Assembly (NCBI GenBank): GCA_014204435.1
Contig: JACHLF010000004.1
Span: 62,001-126,000, forward strand
DNA from: Mycobacteroides chelonae
Lineage (GTDB): Bacteria; Actinomycetota; Actinomycetes; Mycobacteriales; Mycobacteriaceae
Length of the DNA: 64,000 bases
Direction of reading: 5' to 3'
The position numbers and the translations under genes were made by a program. Shown here piece by piece: positions 17,238 through 26,381 of the stretch; position 1 is the first letter of the stretch; each line of letters starts with the position of its first letter. The notes beneath the pieces were generated by a model. The model was not told the DNA's origin, ran no database searches, and was given only the letters and a program-made list of their open reading frames with translations.

Positions 17238-17732
17238 TTACTCGTGGTAAGGCTCGGCGCTGACCAGGGTCACCTTCACTTCGGTGCCGTTGGGCACCGT
17301 GTAGCTGCGAGTCTCGCCGACCTTGGCGTCGATCAGGGCCCCACCGAGCGGTGAGCTGGGGGAGTACACCTCCAGCTTGCCGTCCTTGACGCCCTCTTGG
17401 CGGGTGGCGATCAGGAAGGTCTCGGTGTCGCCCTTGTCGCCGTCGTAGTAGACCTTGACGACGGAACCGGGCAGCGCGACGCCGGACTGTGTCGGCGCCT
17501 CACCTACCTTGGCGTTGTTCAGCAGTTCCTGCAGCTGACGGATGCGCGCCTCCTGCTGGCCCTGTTCTTCGCGGGCGGCGTGGTAGCCCCCGTTCTCGCG
17601 CAGGTCGCCCTCTTCGCGGCGCTCGTTGATCTCGGCGGCGATGACGGGGCGGTTGGCGATCAGTTGGTCGAGTTCCGCCTTGAGCCGATCATGTGACTCC
17701 TGGGTCAGCCAGGTCACCTGGGTGTCGGTCAT
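17238..17732 (-). CDS. greA: transcription elongation factor GreA
   Basis: A 164-aa protein. An N-terminal coiled coil (about residues 1-80; [25 protein letters not shown] and [25 protein letters not shown]) carries the acidic tip that enters the polymerase secondary channel. The C-terminal FKBP-like domain contains [23 protein letters not shown]. It restarts backtracked RNA polymerase by stimulating transcript cleavage. It ends 8 nt from the convergent ilvA stop and matches Rv1080c in position. Confidence 0.94.
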   Translation of the reverse strand: MTDTQVTWLTQESHDRLKAELDQLIANRPVIAAEINERREEGDLRENGGYHAAREEQGQQEARIRQLQELLNNAKVGEAPTQSGVALPGSVVKVYYDGDKGDTETFLIATRQEGVKDGKLEVYSPSSPLGGALIDAKVGETRSYTVPNGTEVKVTLVSAEPYHE

Positions 17733-17803
17733 GGTGCAGGTACTCCTTGTCTCAGGCCAGCAACGTCCACTGGCGCTCGTCTATCGGGTGCCGGGTGGGG
17801 TGC

Positions 17804-17838
17804 ATTGCTGCGGGTTTGACTCTCCAAAATGCAGCAAT
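17804..17838. promoter_or_regulatory. inverted repeat in the greA leader
   Basis: In the 265-nt gap upstream of greA the 8-bp arms ATTGCTGC (17804-17811) and GCAGCAAT (17831-17838) are 19 nt apart, 72-106 nt before the greA start. It could be a regulator site or a leader hairpin. The rest of the gap shows no gene. Confidence 0.3.
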
Positions 17839-17997
17839 ACACGGTCCCAGCAGGGATCCGTGTACCCGCTCAGCATACCACTGTCGCTGTGATGTACCGC
17901 CCATTTTTGATGGAGGTTTGCCCGATGTGAACGTTGCCGACGTGTGGCTGACGGCGGTCGGTGCCGTTCTACGGGACCGACCGCGGACAGTTTTGGG

Positions 17998-18417
17998 TCA
18001 GGATGCGATCAGATACGGCGGAACCGCCAGGCTGCAGCCGTAGACATCCCCGGTCACCGGGGGCCGCGTCGTCTTTACCAGGGCCGTGACCGGCACGGAT
18101 CGCTGCGAGGACGGCGGTACCAGCACCTCGCGCCGCCCCGTCTCGCTGCCGTCGATGGAGCGGGCGCGCAGGATGCAGACCGCGGGCTTGGACGGGTCTT
18201 TACGTTCCACCGAGGCGGTAACGGAGACCGTCGAGGAGTCAACCAGCTTGTAGGCGGAAAGTTCGCCCTTGACGTCTCCGGGGCCCAATCGGCTGTATCC
18301 GATCGCGGCGATCCCGACCCCGGCCACGATCACCCATGCGGTCAGCCCGATGGCGATCCAACGGCCGCGGCCGGGCCTGGCGGGCTTGGTGCCGTATCGC
18401 TCTTGCGGCCTATCCAT
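17998..18417 (-). CDS. DUF4307 single-pass membrane protein
   Basis: A 139-aa protein starting MDRPQERYGTKPARPGRG, with one membrane helix (about 20-40: WIAIGLTAWVIVAGVGIAAIG) and a predicted extracytoplasmic beta-rich domain containing two cysteines. The sequence and position (downstream of greA, divergent from mca) match the actinobacterial DUF4307 family, Rv1081c. The function is unknown. The start at 18417 fits the family; longer frames are antisense to mca. Confidence 0.8.
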   Translation of the reverse strand: MDRPQERYGTKPARPGRGRWIAIGLTAWVIVAGVGIAAIGYSRLGPGDVKGELSAYKLVDSSTVSVTASVERKDPSKPAVCILRARSIDGSETGRREVLVPPSSQRSVPVTALVKTTRPPVTGDVYGCSLAVPPYLIAS

Positions 18418-18504
18418 GGAACCAACCGTATGACGGCCATACCGGGATGGAACGATGGGGGCGCGAGAGCAGTGACGGGCTGACAGAAAGAGGCGGGCGC
18501 ACGG

Positions 18505-19374
18505 GTGACCGGATTGCGATTGATGGCGGTGCACGCCCACCCCGATGACGAGGCGAGCAAGGGCGCCGCGACCACGGCTCGGTACGCCGCCGAGGGCCAT
18601 GACGTCTTGGTGGTGACGCTGACGGGCGGCGAGCGCGGCGACATCCTGAACCCCGCCATGGACCGTCCCGAGGTTGCCGCCAACATCGGGACTATCCGCC
18701 GTGAGGAGATGGCCAAGGCCGCCGCCGAACTCGGCGTGCGTCACCGCTGGCTCGGCTACGTGGACTCGGGATTGCCGCAGGGCGACCCGTTGCCCCCGCT
18801 GCCGTCGGATTCTTTCGCGCTGGTGCCCATCGAAGAGCCGATCGCCAAGCTGGTCGCGGTGGTCCGAGATTTCCGTCCGCACGTCATGACGACCTATGAC
18901 GAGAACGGTGGCTATCCGCACCCGGATCACATCCGGTGCCACGAGGTGTCGATGGCGGCCTTCGAGGCCGCGGCGGACCCGCAGCAGTTCCCGGAGGCGG
19001 GGGAGCCGTGGACCGTCAGCAAGATCTACTACAACCACGGATTCATGCGGGCGCGTATGCAATTGCTTAACGACGAGTGCAGGAAGCATGGCTACAAGGG
19101 CCCATTCGATGAATGGCTTGAGCGCTGGCCGGCCGATGACGACACCTTCGATCGTCGGGTGACCACCCGGGTGCCCTGCGCCGACTTCTTCGACGCACGA
19201 GACGCCGCCCTGCGCGCCCATGCCTCGCAGATTCCGCCGGACAGCAGCTTTTTCGCGGTTCCGCGTGAGTTTGAGCGGCGGCTGTGGCCCACCGAGGACT
19301 TCGAGCTCGCGAAGTCACGCGTGCCGACGAGCACCCCCGAGGACGACTTGTTCGCAGGAGTTGAAACCGCATGA
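18505..19374 (+). CDS. mca: mycothiol S-conjugate amidase
   Basis: A 289-aa zinc amidase of the LmbE/MshB family beginning at GTG. The metal motif [10 protein letters not shown] is at residues 10-19, the second site [11 protein letters not shown] lies near 135, and [12 protein letters not shown] is also conserved. It cleaves mycothiol S-conjugates of electrophiles and drugs to a mercapturic acid and GlcN-inositol, a detoxification route in actinobacteria. A purine-rich ribosome site precedes the start. Its stop overlaps the next gene by ATGA. It matches Rv1082. Confidence 0.95.
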   Translation: MTGLRLMAVHAHPDDEASKGAATTARYAAEGHDVLVVTLTGGERGDILNPAMDRPEVAANIGTIRREEMAKAAAELGVRHRWLGYVDSGLPQGDPLPPLPSDSFALVPIEEPIAKLVAVVRDFRPHVMTTYDENGGYPHPDHIRCHEVSMAAFEAAADPQQFPEAGEPWTVSKIYYNHGFMRARMQLLNDECRKHGYKGPFDEWLERWPADDDTFDRRVTTRVPCADFFDARDAALRAHASQIPPDSSFFAVPREFERRLWPTEDFELAKSRVPTSTPEDDLFAGVETA

Positions 19375-19661
19375 TGTTGATGGACGCCGTACTGGTGCTC
19401 GCCGATGAGAAGAGCCCGACCAACGTCGGCCCGGATTTCGGAAAGGCCGGCCCATTCGGGTTGACCGTGGTGGTGCTGCTGCTGGTGGGCACCTTCTTAC
19501 TGATCCGGTCGATGAACGCGCATCTGCGCAAGTTGCCGGAGACGTTCGATCCCGAGCATCCCGAGGCCGACCAGGCCGTCGACGACGGCACCGTCGGGAC
19601 GGCCGCGGCGGAACCCGAAACGCCTTCGGATTCGGCCGATCAGCGGGGCGACGACCGTTAA
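19371..19661 (+). CDS. small membrane protein downstream of mca
   Basis: A 96-aa protein with one clear transmembrane helix (about 27-46: [20 protein letters not shown]) and an acidic C-terminal tail ([17 protein letters not shown]). It overlaps mca by ATGA and so is translationally coupled. It matches Rv1083 in position. The function is unknown; a link with mycothiol metabolism is only suggested by the coupling. Confidence 0.8.
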   Translation: MMLMDAVLVLADEKSPTNVGPDFGKAGPFGLTVVVLLLVGTFLLIRSMNAHLRKLPETFDPEHPEADQAVDDGTVGTAAAEPETPSDSADQRGDDR

Positions 19662-19713
19662 CCGGCTCGGCGAGTCGACCAGTCCCTATCTGCGCCAGCA
19701 TGTCGACAACCCG

Positions 19714-21627
19714 GTGCACTGGCAGCAGTGGACGCCGGAGGCGTTGGCCGAAGCGCAGTCTCGCGATGTGCCGATCCTGCTGTCGATCGGGTACGCGGCC
19801 TGCCACTGGTGCCACGTGATGGCCCACGAGTCCTTCGAGGACGGCGAAGTGGCTGCGGTCATGAACGCCGGGTTCGTCAACATCAAGGTCGACCGCGAAG
19901 AGCGTCCTGACCTGGACGCTGTCTACATGAATGCCACCGTCGCGATGAACGGCCAGGGTGGCTGGCCGATGACATGTTTCCTCACGCCGGACGGACGGCC
20001 CTTCTACACCGGGACCTATTACCCGAAACAGGGCTTTCTGCAGTTGCTTTCTGCCGTGTGCGAGACGTGGGAGCGGCGCCGCGACGAGGTGGAAGAGGCG
20101 GCGGCGAGCATCACGGGGCAGCTGCGCGAGATGTCCGGCCGTCTGCCTGCCGGGCCCGGGGTGGATACCGCGTTGTGCGATACCGCGATCGCCGCGATTC
20201 TTCCGGCCGAGGATATGCGCTTCGGGGGTTTCGGTGGCGCACCGAAGTTTCCGCCGTCGTCTCTGCTGGAGGCGCTGCTGCGCGGATACGAACGCACGGC
20301 GGACGCCTCGGTGCTCGGGGTGGTGACACGGACCGTGACGGCGATGGCGCGCGGCGGCATCTACGACCAGCTAGCCGGGGGCTTCGCGCGGTACAGCGTG
20401 GACGAGGCCTGGGTGGTGCCGCACTTCGAGAAGATGCTGTACGACAACGCGCTGCTGCTGCGGGTCTACGCGCACTGGGCGCGCCGCACCGACGACGCAC
20501 TCGCGCGGCGAATCGCCTCGGAGACGGCCGATTTCCTGCTGCAGGAGCTGCGCGTCGGCGACCTGTTCGTCTCTTCACTGGATGCCGACGCCGACGGCTC
20601 GGAAGGCTCCACTTATGTGTGGACGCCCGAGCAGCTCGCGGACGCTCTCGGCGGCGAGGATGGCGATTGGGCCGCAGCGCTGTTCGACGTGACGCCGATG
20701 GGAACATTCGAGCACGGCAGCTCGGTGCTGCAGCTATTGCGCGACCCAGACGACATGCAGCGATGGCGGCGCGTGCGTGCGGCACTGCTGGAGGAGCGAC
20801 TGCGGCGCGTGCAGCCCGGCCGCGACGACAAGGCCGTCACCGCCTGGAACGGTCTGACGATCACCGCGCTCGTGGAAGCGTCGATCGCCCTGGATCGTGA
20901 CGACCTGCTCGACGCGGCGGCCGGTTGCGCCGCTGAACTGCTGGCCGCGCATCTGCGTGACGGGCGGCTGCGGCGCGCCAGCCTGGGCGGGCAGGTATCC
21001 GACGGGGAGGGCGTGCTGGAGGACTACGGCACGCTGGCCACCGGCCTGCTCGCGCTGTATCAGGTGACCGGGCAATGGCGCTGGCGTGAGGCGGCCGCGC
21101 AGCTGCTGGACACCGCGCTCGATCACTTCACCGATCCGGAATCGCCCGGTGCGTGGTTCGACGTTGCCGACGACGCCGAGCAGCTGGTGCTGAGGCCGAG
21201 CGATCCCCTGGACGGCGCCACCCCGTCCGGGGCGTCGTCGGTGACCGAGGCTCTGCTCACCGCCGGTTATCTGCTGGAGGACTCCCGCTACCGGGAGGCC
21301 GCCAATGCCTCACTGTCCGCGGCATCCATGGCGCTGGCACGTGCACCGCGCTCGGCCGGCCACTGGCTGGCGGTGGCCGAGGCAGCGGTCCGGGGCCCGA
21401 TCCAGGTGGCGGTGGCCTGCGACCCCGCGACCTCACCGCTGCTGCGTCAGGCTCGGTTGTCGGCCCCCGGTGGCGCGATTGTGGTTGGCGGGGTTAAGGA
21501 TTCGAGCGAGCTGCTGCGCGACAGGGGCCTGGTGGGCGATGTCGAGGCCGCCTATGTGTGCCGGGGTACCGTCTGTGATCTCCCGGTCACCGGGGCCCAA
21601 CAATTAGACGCCGCGTTGGGTAGGTAG
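19714..21627 (+). CDS. thioredoxin-fold DUF255 / glycoside-hydrolase-like protein
   Basis: A 637-aa protein from the first canonical start (GTG 19714). The N-terminal thioredoxin-like domain has SIGYAACHWCHVMAHESF, a CxxC-type site, then NIKVDREERPDLD and GGWPMTCFLTPDG. An (alpha/alpha)6-barrel-like region follows (FGGAPKFPPSSLL, GGIYDQLAGGFARYSVD, KAVTAWNGLTITAL). The family (YyaL, Rv1084, SSP411) has no settled function. The frame remains open upstream and encodes the conserved opening [18 protein letters not shown] from 19660, so the real start is probably ACG at 19651 or another non-standard codon. Confidence 0.85.
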   Translation: MHWQQWTPEALAEAQSRDVPILLSIGYAACHWCHVMAHESFEDGEVAAVMNAGFVNIKVDREERPDLDAVYMNATVAMNGQGGWPMTCFLTPDGRPFYTGTYYPKQGFLQLLSAVCETWERRRDEVEEAAASITGQLREMSGRLPAGPGVDTALCDTAIAAILPAEDMRFGGFGGAPKFPPSSLLEALLRGYERTADASVLGVVTRTVTAMARGGIYDQLAGGFARYSVDEAWVVPHFEKMLYDNALLLRVYAHWARRTDDALARRIASETADFLLQELRVGDLFVSSLDADADGSEGSTYVWTPEQLADALGGEDGDWAAALFDVTPMGTFEHGSSVLQLLRDPDDMQRWRRVRAALLEERLRRVQPGRDDKAVTAWNGLTITALVEASIALDRDDLLDAAAGCAAELLAAHLRDGRLRRASLGGQVSDGEGVLEDYGTLATGLLALYQVTGQWRWREAAAQLLDTALDHFTDPESPGAWFDVADDAEQLVLRPSDPLDGATPSGASSVTEALLTAGYLLEDSRYREAANASLSAASMALARAPRSAGHWLAVAEAAVRGPIQVAVACDPATSPLLRQARLSAPGGAIVVGGVKDSSELLRDRGLVGDVEAAYVCRGTVCDLPVTGAQQLDAALGR

Positions 21628-21630
21628 CGT
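21625..21630 (+). promoter_or_regulatory. -10 hexamer TAGCGT of the NTF2-like gene
   Basis: TAGCGT ends 7 nt before the ATG at 21638, inside the last codons of the preceding gene, and no ribosome site is seen: a leaderless start. Confidence 0.4.
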
Positions 21631-21637
21631 CCCGGGC

Positions 21638-22012
21638 ATGACCGTTACCCGCGAACACGTTCTCGCCGTCGTCCAGAGCTACTGCGATCTGCTCACCACA
21701 GGTACCGCGGCGCAGATCGCCGACCTGTACGCCGACGACGCGACCGTCGAGGATCCGCTGGGCGCCGCCGTGCTCAAGGGCCGCGAGGCCATTTTGGGCT
21801 TCTACGCCACCATCGAGCCGCTGGACCGCCACGGCGAGCTGAAGCTGGTGCGGGCCACCGACAGCGAGGCCGCGTTCAACTTCGAGCTGACCATCAAGCA
21901 CGAGAACGGTGGCATGGTGATCGCGCCCATCGACGTGATGACTTTCGACGACGAGGGCAAGATCGCCTCGATGCGGGCCTTCTGGACCCAGGACGACATC
22001 AAGCAGCTCTGA
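21638..22012 (+). CDS. NTF2-like / ketosteroid-isomerase-type protein
   Basis: A 124-aa SnoaL-like alpha+beta barrel protein: VQSYCDLLTTGTAAQIADLYADDATVEDPLG is the typical opening, followed by KGREAILGFYATI and INVMTFDDEGKI-like strands (seen as IDVMTFDDEGKIASMRAFW). Members isomerise delta-5-3-ketosteroids or bind hydrophobic ligands. The Asp/Tyr positions typical of steroid isomerases look partly kept, but activity cannot be told from sequence alone. Confidence 0.8.
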   Translation: MTVTREHVLAVVQSYCDLLTTGTAAQIADLYADDATVEDPLGAAVLKGREAILGFYATIEPLDRHGELKLVRATDSEAAFNFELTIKHENGGMVIAPIDVMTFDDEGKIASMRAFWTQDDIKQL

Positions 22013-22038
22013 CTGTTCCCTCGCTCACGCGGGGGCAG

Positions 22039-22797
22039 CTACGCGAAAACGGCGAACCAGACCGCGATGTAGTGGCATGTCGCGGCAATGACCGTTGCCG
22101 CGTGGAAGAACTCGTGGTGGCCGAAGTGCAGCGGCCACGGGTTGGGCCACTTAGCGGCGTACAGGATCGCGCCGATGCTGTACAGGGCGCCGCCGACGAT
22201 CAGCAGCACCACCGCGGGCACCCCGGCACCGTTGAGCAGCGTGGGGAAGAAGCCGACCGCCACCCAACCGAGCAGCAGGTACAGCGGCACACCCACCCAC
22301 CGTGGTGCGGTCGGCCAACACATCTTCAAGACCACTCCGGCCAGCGCGCCGCCCCACACGATGGCCAGCACCAAATTGCCCTCCGAAGGCGGCATCGCCA
22401 GCATCGCGAAGGGCGTATAGCTGCCCGCGATGAATACGAAGATCATCGAATGATCCAGCCGCTTCATCCAGGTGCGCGTGGTCGGCGATTTCCAGTTGAC
22501 GCGGTGATAGGCGGCGCTGACCCCGAACACGCCCAGCACGGTGAGACTGTAGATCGCGGTCGCCAGACCGGCCTTCGGTGAGCGCACCGACCACGCGACC
22601 GACACCAGTACGATGCCGGTGACGATGGCGATCACGCAGGCATAGAAATGGATCCAGCCGCGGGCCTTGGGTTTGATCGGCAGCGTCTCGATACCGCCGA
22701 CAAGCGCCGCGATCGGGAGCGAGAGTTCGGAGGTCGATGCTTCGGGTGCAGGAGACTCATCGGTGCCTCTTCGCGCAAGCGGCTCATCGGTCTGCAT
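22039..22797 (-). CDS. hemolysin III / PAQR-family membrane protein
   Basis: A 252-aa protein with seven hydrophobic segments after a 45-residue hydrophilic N-terminus. Conserved PAQR features include [31 protein letters not shown] and, near the end, [21 protein letters not shown] with the histidines of the predicted metal site. Despite the name, its role is not established; it matches Rv1085c. Its first codons contain a copy of the dispersed 23-bp word (22767-22789), which encodes DEPLARR. Confidence 0.85.
   Translation of the reverse strand: MQTDEPLARRGTDESPAPEASTSELSLPIAALVGGIETLPIKPKARGWIHFYACVIAIVTGIVLVSVAWSVRSPKAGLATAIYSLTVLGVFGVSAAYHRVNWKSPTTRTWMKRLDHSMIFVFIAGSYTPFAMLAMPPSEGNLVLAIVWGGALAGVVLKMCWPTAPRWVGVPLYLLLGWVAVGFFPTLLNGAGVPAVVLLIVGGALYSIGAILYAAKWPNPWPLHFGHHEFFHAATVIAATCHYIAVWFAVFA
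22767..22789 (+). repeat. dispersed 21-23 bp word, copy 1
   Basis: Contains the 20-mer CTTCGCGCAAGCGGCTCATC at the 5' end of the hemolysin III-like gene. Other copies are at 45167-45187, 52478-52500 and 54479-54501. Confidence 0.8.
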
Positions 22798-22884
22798 GCG
22801 TCACAGTATCCCTTCCCTACCCAAACCCAGTTTGTGAATGTTGTGCAGATCCATATCTGCTGCTCCGGCCCGCGGACGGCTCGC

Positions 22885-22890
22885 TAGGCT
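22885..22890 (+). promoter_or_regulatory. -10 hexamer TAGGCT of the Z-FPP synthase gene
   Basis: TAGGCT ends 6 nt before the GTG start at 22897 and no ribosome site is present, the standard leaderless layout. Confidence 0.5.
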
Positions 22891-22896
22891 GGATCC

Positions 22897-23679
22897 GTGG
22901 AGATCATCCCGCCGACGCTGAAAGAACCGCTGTACAAGCTCTACGAAATGCGGCTCCGCCAGGAGCTGGCCAAGGCGTCGAAACCTCGGCATATCGCGGT
23001 CCTGTGCGACGGCAACCGTCGTTGGGCACGCTCGGCCGGATACACCGATGTCAGCCACGGATACCGGATGGGCGCCCGCAAGATCGGCGAGATGTTGGGC
23101 TGGTGTCAGGACGCGGGCGTCGAGATGGCCACCGTGTATCTGCTGTCGGCGGAGAATCTGACCCGCGATCCCGATCAGCTCGGCGAGCTGCTGGAGATCA
23201 TCACCGATGTTGTCGAGGAACTGTGCGCACCGCAGAACAAGTGGAGTGTGCGCAGCGTCGGCGACCTTGATCTGCTGCCCGACGAGGTGGCCGAGCGCAT
23301 GCGGCAGGCCGTGAAGTCGGCACCCTCGGACGCCCGCTTCCATGTGAACGTCGCGGTCGGCTACGGCGGCAGGCAAGAGATCACCGATGCGGTGCGCACC
23401 CTGCTGAACAAGGAGTTGGCCAACGGCGCCACCGCCGAGCAGTTGGTGCAGGCGGTGACGGTCGATGCCATCTCCGAGAACTTGTACACCTCGGGGCAGC
23501 CCGACCCGGATCTGGTCATCCGCACGTCGGGGGAGCAGCGCCTATCGGGATTTCTGCTGTGGCAGAGCGCCTACTCGGAGATGTGGTTCACCGATGCGTA
23601 CTGGCCCGAGTTCCGGCGGGTGGACTTCCTGCGCGCGCTGCGCGATTACGCCGCCAGAAACCGCCGGTTCGGGCAGTAG
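22897..23679 (+). CDS. uppS: (2Z,6E)-farnesyl diphosphate synthase (cis-prenyl transferase)
   Basis: A 260-aa cis-prenyltransferase. It has the diphosphate-binding motif AVLCDGNRRWAR (about 31-42; canonical families read MDGNGRWA), VYLLSAENLTRDPDQL, and the C-terminal PDPDLVIRTSGEQRLSGFLLWQSAYSE. The last part carries the Arg and Glu of the isopentenyl-PP site. Position and opening (EIIPPTLKEPLYKLYEMRL) match Rv1086, the short-chain Z-FPP synthase. That enzyme supplies omega,E,Z-FPP for decaprenyl phosphate. It is convergent with a decayed SDR gene one base away. Confidence 0.9.
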   Translation: MEIIPPTLKEPLYKLYEMRLRQELAKASKPRHIAVLCDGNRRWARSAGYTDVSHGYRMGARKIGEMLGWCQDAGVEMATVYLLSAENLTRDPDQLGELLEIITDVVEELCAPQNKWSVRSVGDLDLLPDEVAERMRQAVKSAPSDARFHVNVAVGYGGRQEITDAVRTLLNKELANGATAEQLVQAVTVDAISENLYTSGQPDPDLVIRTSGEQRLSGFLLWQSAYSEMWFTDAYWPEFRRVDFLRALRDYAARNRRFGQ

Positions 23680-24347
23680 TCATCGTCGGCCCATGAGGCC
23701 GTCGATCTCCTCGACGGTCCAGATCCGGTCCTTCCGGTAGCCCACGGGTGTTGGGACCTGACGTGTGAAACGTCCGATGAAACCGCCTGTCGCGAGGAAT
23801 ATCTGGCCCGTGATGCGGGTGGAGAGGTCGCCGGCGACAGAGGCGTACAGCGGTGCCACGCATTCCGGCGGTGCCGGTGCGAGGGATGCCTGCAGGGGCA
23901 TCGCATCGAGTAGTCCCCGCGCGTGCAAATCGTGCAGGTGTGTGAGGTATTCATCACCCCCGGGCCGCCATGCGCGGTGCGCCGATGCGGCAGGTGTGGA
24001 ACATCGTGCCCAGATGCGCGCCGAGTAACCGTTGAAACTCGTCGGGGGGGATGGTCCCGACGGAGGAGCCAGGTGGGTTCGGCTATGCCGGCGCAATTGA
24101 TCGGCACGTCGATCCCGCCGTGTCGGGCATGGCCGGCGTCGATCAGATCCGTGGCCGTGCGCTCATTGTCCGGGGCCCCGACGAATCCGATCGCCGTGCC
24201 TCCGCTCGATGCGATCGCGCCGACGGGGTCGTCAACCGCATCGGCATGTCGGCCGTTGACCACCACATGGGCGTCGCGGTCGGCGAGGAGTTGCGCGACC
24301 GCGCAGCCGATACCCCGGCTGCCTCCCGCGACAACGCGATTGGGCAT
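23680..24347 (-). pseudogene. broken short-chain dehydrogenase
   Basis: The 5' part from ATG 24347 reads as an SDR (VVAGGSRGIGCAVAQLLAD, then VVNGRHADAV and DVPINCAGIAEPTWLLR). Similarity then moves to another frame (PPDEFQRLLGAHLGTMFHTC, RIGAPRMAARG). It ends in a third frame (RITGQIFLATGGFIGRFTRQ to EEIDGLMGRR, stop 23680). The catalytic YxxxK region that should lie between the last two blocks is missing. So there are at least two frameshifts and an internal deletion. The start overlaps the upstream P450 stop (TGATG), so it was once the last gene of that operon. Confidence 0.85.
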
Positions 24348-25594
24348 CAGTGTGTGACGGGGCAGTAGGCCGTGTCGAACTTCTTGATGCCGTTGATCCA
24401 GCCCGAATGGAATCGCGGCGCATCCCCGATTCGCGAGATGTCCGGCATGCGGTCGGCGATCTTGTTGAAGATGATCTCCAGCTCCACCTTGGCGAGGTTG
24501 GCTCCGAGGCAGTAGTGGGCACCGGTGCCGCCGAAGCCCAAATGTGGGTTGGGATCTCGGCTGATGTCGAAGGTATGTGGGTTCTCGAAAACCTCTTCGT
24601 CGAAATTGGCCGACGGATACAGCATGACGACCCGCTCGCCGGTCTTGATGGGGACGCCGCCGAGCATGGTGTCCTGCAAGGCGGTCCGCTGTTGTGAGAT
24701 CAACGGAGAGGTGTATCGGACGATCTCGTCGATAGCGGAGGCGGGACGGTCTCGTTTGAAAAGCTCCCACTGATCGGGGTGTTCCAGGAACGCCATCATG
24801 CCCATGGTGGTTGCGTTGCGGGTGGTTTCATTCCCCGCGACCGAGAGCATCACGACGAAGAAGCCGAATTGTTCCGGGGTGAGTTGCTCGCCATCGACCG
24901 TTCCGGACAATAGGCGAGAGATCACGTCGTTACCCGGACAGTCACGCCGCTGCTCGGCGAGTTGATAGGAGTACCCAAGGATGTGAGCGGCGCCGATGCG
25001 CGGGTCGATCTCGACGTCGGCCTCGTCGTACCCCGTCATCTGAGTGCTCCACTCGAAGAGCTTGACGCGGTCTTCTTCGGGGACGCCGATCAATTCGGCG
25101 ATCGCCTGCATGGGCAGCTCACTGGCCACCTCGCGCACGAATTCACCGTCCCCGCCGTCCAGAGCGGCCTGCACGATGCACTCGGCCCGCTCCTCCAGCG
25201 TGATGCGCAGTGCGGCGATGGAACGCGGGGTGAACATGCGGGACACCAGGCCGCGCAGCTGGGTGTGTTCGGGGGCGTCCTTGTTGATCAGTACCGACAG
25301 GGTGGCCTGGAACTCTTCCGGGCTGATGTGGTCCTCAAGACGTGGAATGGCGCCTTGGCGACCCGAGGAGAAGATGTCGGTATGCAGCGAGATTTCCCGC
25401 ACATCACGATGTTTGGAGATCACCCAGTAGCCGTCGTCGGCGAATCCGCCGACCGTGCGCGGCTGGGGGTTCCACCAGACGGGTGCGTCGCGACGAAGCA
25501 TCGCGAACTCTTCGTGCGGCATCCGATCCCCGTACAGGTTGGGATCGGTGAAATCGAATCCCTCCGGCAGGCCCAGCTCCGCAGCAGTCTTCAT
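24347..25594 (-). CDS. cytochrome P450, CYP125-like
   Basis: A 415-aa P450. The I-helix is MLSVAGNETTRNATTMGMMAF, the K-helix region AIDEIVRYTSPLISQQRTAL, and the haem loop HLGFGGTGAHYCLGANLAK. The opening LPEGFDFTDPNLYGDRMPHEEF and the tail SGWINGIKKF strongly recall CYP125, the mycobacterial cholesterol C26/27 hydroxylase group, so a sterol or branched-lipid substrate is likely. Subfamily assignment is not certain. A GTG at 25603 would overlap the upstream stop by GTGA and is an alternative start. It belongs to the TetR-controlled operon. Confidence 0.88.
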   Translation of the reverse strand: MKTAAELGLPEGFDFTDPNLYGDRMPHEEFAMLRRDAPVWWNPQPRTVGGFADDGYWVISKHRDVREISLHTDIFSSGRQGAIPRLEDHISPEEFQATLSVLINKDAPEHTQLRGLVSRMFTPRSIAALRITLEERAECIVQAALDGGDGEFVREVASELPMQAIAELIGVPEEDRVKLFEWSTQMTGYDEADVEIDPRIGAAHILGYSYQLAEQRRDCPGNDVISRLLSGTVDGEQLTPEQFGFFVVMLSVAGNETTRNATTMGMMAFLEHPDQWELFKRDRPASAIDEIVRYTSPLISQQRTALQDTMLGGVPIKTGERVVMLYPSANFDEEVFENPHTFDISRDPNPHLGFGGTGAHYCLGANLAKVELEIIFNKIADRMPDISRIGDAPRFHSGWINGIKKFDTAYCPVTH

Positions 25595-25599
25595 GGTGG

Positions 25600-26154
25600 T
25601 CACCAGAGGGGTACCGGAGTCTTGCCCAGGGGGTAGTAGCCGGGCACCTTCTCGCCCGACAGGCCGCGCTGGATGCGCTTGTGCATGCCCTCGCTGAGCT
25701 TGCCCGCCGTGATGAGGTCCATGTACAGGGCCGAGACATGGCCGAAATCGAAGAAGTCGCGCTGCCAATTCCATTGGCCGTTGCCGGCGTACCGGAACCA
25801 GCTGCCGCCGATTCCGTATATGGTTCGGTCGTCATCGGACACTCCGTCGATCTGACCGGCCACCTGCTTCCAGAATCCGATGACCTCGCCCTGCTTGTCG
25901 TCGACGATCACCTTCTGATACGGGTAGGTCCAGCCTTCCAGGCCCTCCATCTCTTGGCCGAGTGCGATGTCGCGTATTTCGTCGATCCCGACGCACATCA
26001 CGTCTTCCTTGGGGCCAATGTTCCAACCGTAGGTGGCGTCATCGGTATAGAAGCGCGCCAACGGTTTCCAGTCACCCGCCTTCTCGGCGTCCAGGTTGGC
26101 CTGCAGCCAGTCCGCGACGACATCGTCGAGTTCCTGGCGGGGGAATTGCGGCAT
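25600..26154 (-). CDS. NTF2/SnoaL-like protein of the CYP51 operon
   Basis: A 184-aa protein from ATG 26154 (MPQFPRQELDDVVADWLQAN). It has an NTF2-like opening (WKPLARFYTDDATYGWNIGP) and aromatic-rich strands (GFWKQVAGQIDGV, IGGSWFRYAGNGQWNWQRDFF). It matches in place and type the conserved hypothetical downstream of ferredoxin in M. tuberculosis (Rv0762c, from memory). A ligand-binding or isomerase role in lipid oxidation is inferred only from its neighbours. It lies 11 nt after the ferredoxin gene. Confidence 0.8.
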   Translation of the reverse strand: MPQFPRQELDDVVADWLQANLDAEKAGDWKPLARFYTDDATYGWNIGPKEDVMCVGIDEIRDIALGQEMEGLEGWTYPYQKVIVDDKQGEVIGFWKQVAGQIDGVSDDDRTIYGIGGSWFRYAGNGQWNWQRDFFDFGHVSALYMDLITAGKLSEGMHKRIQRGLSGEKVPGYYPLGKTPVPLW

Positions 26155-26165
26155 CGTTGACGCTC

Positions 26166-26381
<216 letters not shown>

